A stretch of 64,000 bases of DNA from positions 124,001 through 188,000 of the forward strand of contig NZ_JAGINP010000005.1 in the NCBI RefSeq assembly GCF_017876155.1, read 5' to 3'. Made by a program: the position numbers and the translations under genes. The notes under the pieces are model-generated. The model had not been told where the DNA came from and made no database searches. It worked only from the letters and a program-made list of their open reading frames with translations. Shown here one piece after another: positions 59,938 to 64,000 of this stretch. Each line of letters starts with the position of its first letter. The stretch's first letter is position 1. The DNA is from Azospirillum rugosum (GTDB lineage: Bacteria; Pseudomonadota; Alphaproteobacteria; Azospirillales; Azospirillaceae).

Positions 59938-61655
59938 GGCCCCTCCAGCGCGATGGAGCCGCTGGTCAGCACCTCGTCGGCGCTGCGGTATTCGAAGGTC
60001 AGCCGCCGCCGGGCGACGACGTGGCGGAGCGTCAGCGTGACCGTGGCGTCGGGCACGGTGACGCGGCGGAACTTCACCTGGAAACTCCGCGCCACCCCGT
60101 CGCCGGCCCCAAGATGCCGGGCCGCCAGCCTCGCCGCCCAGTCGATCTGCGCCACGCCGGGCACGATGGGCATGCCGGGAAAATGCCCCTCCAGTTGGGC
60201 GAGGCTGGCGGGCAGGAACAGATCCAGCTCCACTCCGTCGGGCAGCGGGCGCGTGGCGCGAACGTCGGGTTCGGTCGGACGTTGGGAGGATTGCTCCATG
60301 GACGCGGTGTCCTCGAACAGCGATGCGATGTCGGCGTGGCGCCGTTTGCCGAGCGGGCCGGACGGCAGGGCGTCCAGGAAACGCCAGTGCCGGGGCAGGC
60401 CGGCGGGTTCCTGCGTGGCGGCCAGCGCGCGGCGCAGCTGCCGGCCGAAGCGGAAGGCGCCCACCTCGGCGAGGCGCGCGGCACCCACGCCGCTGGGCAC
60501 CACCACGGCGGCGAGGCGCGGCGGCTCGCCCGGCAGGCTGACGGCGACGGCGTCCGCCACCTCCGGCAAGGCGCGCAGGCGGGCCTCGACCTCGGCCAAG
60601 CTGACCCGCTTGCCCTCGATCTTCACGATGCGGTCGGCCCGGCCGAGCAGGCGGAAGCCGCCCCCCTCCGCCAGGGCGATGCGGTCGGCGCCCTCGAACA
60701 GCCCATCGCCGGCCACGAAGGGGGAGCGCACGCGCATCAGCCCGGCCCCGTCCGCCTCCACAGCGACGCCCGGCAGCGGTTGCCAGACCGGGTCCGGCGT
60801 CGAGCGATGGCGCAGGGCGATGGCGCCGGTCTCGGTGCTGCCGAAGATTTCCGTGACCGGCACGCCGAACAGGGCGGCGGCGTGCTCGGCCGCCGCCTCG
60901 GCCAAAGGGGCGCCGGCGGACAGGACGAGGCTCGGCCGCCGTTCCAGATTGATCCGGCCGATGCCGTCCATCCGCGACAGGTGCGCCGGGCTGGTGACCA
61001 GCGCGTCGCCCGCGGCCAGCGCGGACAGGGCGCCTTCCCACAGCTCGTGCGCCGGCCCGGCGATCACCCGCCCGCTCGCCAGCGGCCAGCACAGCCGGAA
61101 GGCAAGCCCGTAGACATGCTGGTGCGCCACGGTGCCGTGCACCGTCGCCCCCGCCGGGACCATGGCCCCGAGGACGCGGTCGAGGGTTGCCGCCTCCCGC
61201 TCCAGCAGGGCGAGCGTCTTGGCGATGCGCTTGGCCTCGCCGGTAGACCCGGAGGTGAAGACCGTCACCGGCGCCGCCGGGTCGAGGGGACCGGGCGCGG
61301 CACCCTCCCCGCCCGGCTCCAGCACCAGGGCGTTCCCGTCGCCGGTCCGTGGTTGGTCGCACAGGAGGAGGTCCCAGGCCCCGGCCAGCCCGGCGATGGT
61401 GCCGGGCTGCGCGTTGGGCGGAAGAATCGCCTCGGCCCCGGCGTGGAGCAGCGCGAACAGGCCGACCGCCCCCCAATAGGCGTCCTGGGTCACCAGCAGC
61501 CCGCGCCGTCCGCCGGCGCGCCTCACCCGTGCGGCGTTGCCGGCGACGTCGGCCCGGAAGCGGGCGAAGCTGATCGTCCCGCCATCGGTGACCGCGACGG
61601 GACGGTCCACAGACCACCCCTCAGCGAACAGCCGGGACAGTGCCTGCGCCGTCAT
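59934..61655 (-). CDS. apeHI: APE acyl-AMP ligase fused to hotdog dehydratase (ApeH-ApeI fusion)
   Basis: A 573-residue protein. Residues 1 to about 455 are an ANL-family adenylating enzyme (P-loop TVFTSGSTGEAKRIAKT, VTEIFGSTETGAIALR, FRLLGRADRIVKIEGKRVSL), which loads the aryl starter onto the carrier. After a short linker (EDTASMEQSSQRP) comes a FabA/FabZ-type hotdog domain (QLEGHFPGMPIVPGVAQIDW). In the E. coli and Xenorhabdus clusters ApeH and ApeI are separate genes, so this is a fusion of neighbours. ATG 61655 overlaps the apeG stop; its own stop overlaps the apeJ GTG. Confidence 0.87.
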   Translation of the reverse strand: MTAQALSRLFAEGWSVDRPVAVTDGGTISFARFRADVAGNAARVRRAGGRRGLLVTQDAYWGAVGLFALLHAGAEAILPPNAQPGTIAGLAGAWDLLLCDQPRTGDGNALVLEPGGEGAAPGPLDPAAPVTVFTSGSTGEAKRIAKTLALLEREAATLDRVLGAMVPAGATVHGTVAHQHVYGLAFRLCWPLASGRVIAGPAHELWEGALSALAAGDALVTSPAHLSRMDGIGRINLERRPSLVLSAGAPLAEAAAEHAAALFGVPVTEIFGSTETGAIALRHRSTPDPVWQPLPGVAVEADGAGLMRVRSPFVAGDGLFEGADRIALAEGGGFRLLGRADRIVKIEGKRVSLAEVEARLRALPEVADAVAVSLPGEPPRLAAVVVPSGVGAARLAEVGAFRFGRQLRRALAATQEPAGLPRHWRFLDALPSGPLGKRRHADIASLFEDTASMEQSSQRPTEPDVRATRPLPDGVELDLFLPASLAQLEGHFPGMPIVPGVAQIDWAARLAARHLGAGDGVARSFQVKFRRVTVPDATVTLTLRHVVARRRLTFEYRSADEVLTSGSIALEGP

Positions 61656-62209
61656 GCCGTCCCCCGCTGGCGCACGGCGCGGCGGACGAGCATTTCCCCG
61701 GCGAACAGCGCGCCGGTGACCAAGTAGGACAGCAGCCCCGTCCACAGCGCCCAGGCCGCGTCGTCGCCGGCCAGGGCCAACCCGGCGGCAATCACTGCGT
61801 TCAGCAGCAGCCAGCCGGTCCACAGCGCGGTGACGGCGCGGCAATAGGCCACGCCGCGCGGCGGCAGGTCGGGTTCCGTCCGGCGGGCGAAGCGTTCGAC
61901 CAGGCTGGGCGGGTGGCGCAGCGTCACGCCGAAGGCGGCGGCGAAGCCCAGGCTGACGACCACCGGGTAGAACTTGGCGGCCAGCGCCGGGTCAAGCAGA
62001 GCCAGCGCCGCCAGGACCACCGCGGCCCCCGCCAGCGGCGCCCGCCAGACGCGCGCGGCCGGGCTGGCCGAGCCGGCCAGACGCAGCCCGATCAGCGCCA
62101 GCGCCACGGCGACGAAGGCCAGCGGCGGCACCGCCCCGCGGCCCAGATAGACCGCGCCCGGGTAGGCGAGGCTCAGCACGAGCATCGCCGCCTTGGCGAC
62201 GACGGGCAC
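61652..62209 (-). CDS. apeG: APE-associated membrane protein (COG4648-like, ApeG)
   Basis: A 185-residue protein with about five membrane helices (AAMLVLSLAYPGAVYLGRGA, APLAGAAVVLAALALLDPAL, AVTALWTGWLLLNAVIAAGL). It resembles the COG4648 predicted membrane proteins regularly found between the carrier-protein and ligase genes of aryl polyene clusters. The biochemical role is unknown. It begins 1 bp after the ACP stop and ends overlapping the ligase start. Confidence 0.8.
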   Translation of the reverse strand: MPVVAKAAMLVLSLAYPGAVYLGRGAVPPLAFVAVALALIGLRLAGSASPAARVWRAPLAGAAVVLAALALLDPALAAKFYPVVVSLGFAAAFGVTLRHPPSLVERFARRTEPDLPPRGVAYCRAVTALWTGWLLLNAVIAAGLALAGDDAAWALWTGLLSYLVTGALFAGEMLVRRAVRQRGTA

Positions 62210-62210
62210 C

Positions 62211-62507
62211 TCACTCCACCAGCAGGGCTTGCACCTGGTCCAGGACGTCGCCCACGGTGCGGACGCTCTTGAACTCCTCCGGCTTGAACTTGCGCCCGGT
62301 CAGTTCCTGGAGCTTCACGACCAGATCGACCGCGTCGATGCTGTCCAGGTCCAGGTCGTCGAACAGGCGCGCGTCCAGCGACACGCGGTCGGGCGGCACC
62401 TCGAAGAGGTCTTCCAGGTAGCCCTTCAGCTTCTCGTAGATCTTGTCGCGCGACAGCACGGCCGTGGTCCCCATCATGCCCCCGTCCATCATGCTTCCGT
62501 CCCTCAT
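62211..62507 (-). CDS. apeF: APE acyl carrier protein (ApeF-like)
   Basis: A 98-residue carrier protein with the phosphopantetheine Ser in DDLDLDSIDAVDLVVKLQEL. ATG 62507 overlaps the preceding ACP stop; in-frame Met codons at residues 6, 7, 11 and 12 give alternative starts with a normal-length N-terminus. Paired with the second carrier immediately upstream, it holds the growing polyene. Confidence 0.88.
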   Translation of the reverse strand: MRDGSMMDGGMMGTTAVLSRDKIYEKLKGYLEDLFEVPPDRVSLDARLFDDLDLDSIDAVDLVVKLQELTGRKFKPEEFKSVRTVGDVLDQVQALLVE

Positions 62508-62785
62508 GCCTGCTGCGCCGCCGCGTCCGCCGTCTGCTGGGAGCGGATGAACCGGGCCAGGCTGCGCACGGTGGCGAAATGCGCCTTGATGTCCTCGCTC
62601 ACCGACTCGATCCGCAGCCCGAACTTCTTGCGCAGGGCCACGCCCAGTTCCAGGGCGTCGATGGAGTCCAGCCCCAGCCCGTCCACGAACAGCGGTTCCT
62701 CGCTGTCGATGTCCTCGGGACGCAGATCCTCCAGCTTCAGGGAGTCGACGATCAGCGCTTTGACTTCAGTTTCCAGGTCATCCAT
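62504..62785 (-). CDS. apeE: APE acyl carrier protein (ApeE-like)
   Basis: A 93-residue acyl carrier protein: VDGLGLDSIDALELGVALRK with the modified Ser, four-helix pattern around it. ATG 62785 overlaps the upstream acyltransferase stop by 8 bp. Two adjacent, different ACPs are a hallmark of aryl polyene clusters. Confidence 0.88.
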   Translation of the reverse strand: MDDLETEVKALIVDSLKLEDLRPEDIDSEEPLFVDGLGLDSIDALELGVALRKKFGLRIESVSEDIKAHFATVRSLARFIRSQQTADAAAQQA

Positions 62786-63563
62786 GGGCAAGCCGTTCTG
62801 CGTAGTACTGTTCGATGAAGCGCACCAGCTTGCGCGCGGCAAGCGAGCGGTGTTGGGTGCCGAGCCAGGCCTTGGCGTCGATGCGGTCGCCCACCTCGAC
62901 GCGGAAGCGCGGGCGGCGGCTGGGAATGGCCCACCAGGGCTCGCCCTTGATCAGGGTGGCCGGCGAGCAGGTGATGGTGACGAGCTGAAGCTCCGCGCCG
63001 AGCAGCGTGGCGATGTTGGCGAAGCCCCGGCGCAGGCGCATCGGCTCGCCGGGGACGGTGCGTGTCCCCTCGGGGAAGATGATCAGCCGATTGCCGGCCT
63101 CCAGCGCCTGCCGGCAGGCGTCGAGAAGCGCCTCGGGCTCCAGGTCGTTGCGGATGTAGCCGGTGCCGCGGACCAGGTTGCCGAGATAGGGGCTGGCCCA
63201 GAGTTCCTTCTTCACGATGCACTGGGCGCGCGGGACCAGCGCCATCAGCAGCACGACGTCCAGCAGCGACGGGTGGTTGGCGATGATCATCTCGCCCTTC
63301 ATCCCGCTGCCCCCGTCGCGCAGCCGCTCCGCCGCGACGACCTCCACCGCGATGACGCGCAGCGAGACCAGGATCCACAGGTAGAAGCGGAAGGCCCAAT
63401 GGATCAGCCATTGGTTCCGCTCCCGCCGGCGCGGGCCGGGCGGCGTCACCGCATGGACCAGCGGGAAGGCCGTCAGGGCCAGCACCGCCCCGCCCCCGAA
63501 CAGGAAGGCGAAGGCGAAGCCCGTTCCGGCAAGGCGCCAGAGGCGGTCCAGACGCTCAACCAT
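62778..63563 (-). CDS. apeD: APE 1-acyl-glycerol-phosphate-type acyltransferase (ApeD)
   Basis: A 261-residue membrane acyltransferase: N-terminal helix (GTGFAFAFLFGGGAVLALTA), a second helix near 60-80, and the PlsC motifs NHPSLLD (N-H-x4-D), then IIFPEGTRT. It probably acts with ApeJ to build the lipid anchor of the pigment. ATG 63563 overlaps the ketosynthase-like gene stop by 8 bp. Confidence 0.87.
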   Translation of the reverse strand: MVERLDRLWRLAGTGFAFAFLFGGGAVLALTAFPLVHAVTPPGPRRRERNQWLIHWAFRFYLWILVSLRVIAVEVVAAERLRDGGSGMKGEMIIANHPSLLDVVLLMALVPRAQCIVKKELWASPYLGNLVRGTGYIRNDLEPEALLDACRQALEAGNRLIIFPEGTRTVPGEPMRLRRGFANIATLLGAELQLVTITCSPATLIKGEPWWAIPSRRPRFRVEVGDRIDAKAWLGTQHRSLAARKLVRFIEQYYAERLAHG

Positions 63564-64000
63564 CCCGGCGCCACTCCCAGCGCATGCGGCCACCCTCCGC
63601 CGTGGCGCTCGCAGCGCCGGACAGGAGAAAGCGCAGGAAGGCAAGCTCGGCGGGCTCCCGGGCCGGGCCATCGGCATTGGCGGCCGGTTCGGCGGACATG
63701 ACGAGGGCGCCCTCCCCCGCCGCGACCGGTCCCAGGGCCAGCGCGACGACCAGCGGCTGCTCCGCGTCGCCGTCCTCGCGGAATTGGTCGTAGGGTTCGG
63801 GCAGCGGTTCGTCGCCGTAGAGGAGCAGGACCGGCTCGTCGGGCCGTTCGGCCAGCCCGGCCAGCGCCTCAATCAGGCCAAAGCCGAAGCTGTCGGGGCC
63901 GGCGGCCAGCGCGGTGTGGCCGGCGCGGTTGCCGGTGTGGATCGACAAAAGCCCGACCAGCCCGTGATGGACCGACATGCTGAACTCCGCCGGCGACGGC
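63556..64000 (-). CDS. apeC: APE ketosynthase-like / chain-length-factor-like protein (ApeC), 5' part cut by the window
   Basis: Only the C-terminal 147 or so codons are present; the frame runs to the window edge. The visible part, EFSMSVHHGLVGLLSIHTGN then GHTALAAGPDSFGFGLIEAL and PVLLLYGDEPLPEPYDQF, matches the small beta-ketoacyl-synthase-N-terminal-like family (about 240 aa) that starts aryl polyene operons and pairs with ApeO. No catalytic Cys is seen, as expected for that partner. Met 63978 is an internal residue, not the start. Confidence 0.8.
   Translation of the reverse strand, partial: PSPAEFSMSVHHGLVGLLSIHTGNRAGHTALAAGPDSFGFGLIEALAGLAERPDEPVLLLYGDEPLPEPYDQFREDGDAEQPLVVALALGPVAAGEGALVMSAEPAANADGPAREPAELAFLRFLLSGAASATAEGGRMRWEWRRDG

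Noticed and set aside
63556-63978. Complete 140-aa protein starting at Met 63978
   Set aside because: The residues before this Met (EFS) continue the family motif and the frame is open to the window edge, so the gene is truncated there.

Overview
The window is about 70% GC, has no rRNA or phage genes, and reads as chromosome (or a large replicon) of a free-living alphaproteobacterium. An Azospirillum or other Rhodospirillales relative is the best guess. This rests on the GH17-GT2 beta-glucan synthase, several FixL/FixJ-style regulators, the many palindromic intergenic repeats and the general protein character. It is inference; no database search was possible.

Layout. 0-12 kb: a 5'-truncated hybrid sensor kinase, a FetAB-type iron ABC exporter, a DHA2 drug-efflux pump, an AI-2E/PerM family permease, then a leftward degP - OmpR regulator - sensor kinase set. 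12-18.5 kb: a TPR protein, a stand-alone EF-G paralogue, a RidA protein, a secreted trypsin-like protease and a divergent topoisomerase III. 18.8-21 kb: a tight group of small secreted proteins with internal repeats (three N-rich amyloid-like repeats, three Cys-bracketed repeats, a curlin-like tail). I regard this as the least explained locus here. 21-24.5 kb: a membrane glycosidase/glycosyltransferase fusion for beta-glucan, plus two small acidic proteins. 24.5-32 kb: an endonuclease III and a cluster whose gene types (two CrtI-type desaturases, aldehyde dehydrogenase, GT2 glycosyltransferase, acyltransferase) match late steps of a staphyloxanthin-like C30 carotenoid pathway. 32-38.6 kb: a three-gene overlapping operon of uncharacterised families, a large SWIM-SNF2 helicase, a PAP2 phosphatase and a secreted protein. 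38.8 kb: tRNA-Arg(ACG). 39-47.4 kb: an MHS transporter, a lone receiver, a FixJ/FixL-like pair, a two-subunit periplasmic molybdenum hydroxylase and an MFS exporter. 47.4-50.4 kb: an Lrp regulator divergent from a pyruvate-dehydrogenase-E1-like enzyme (MdeR/MdeB-like arrangement). 50.6-64 kb: a leftward, translationally coupled aryl polyene (APE) pigment operon in the order apeC(partial)-D-E-F-G-HI(fused)-J-K-L-M-N-O-P-Q-R. Its promoter and first genes lie beyond the window.

The window therefore carries two membrane-pigment systems, a C30-type carotenoid cluster and an aryl polyene cluster, both of families associated with oxidative-stress protection. It also carries an iron exporter of a type linked to peroxide resistance and an envelope-stress-like protease with its own two-component system. 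Intergenic space is rich in palindromic GC-rich repeats of at least two families, and two of these have been captured as translated N-termini of genes.
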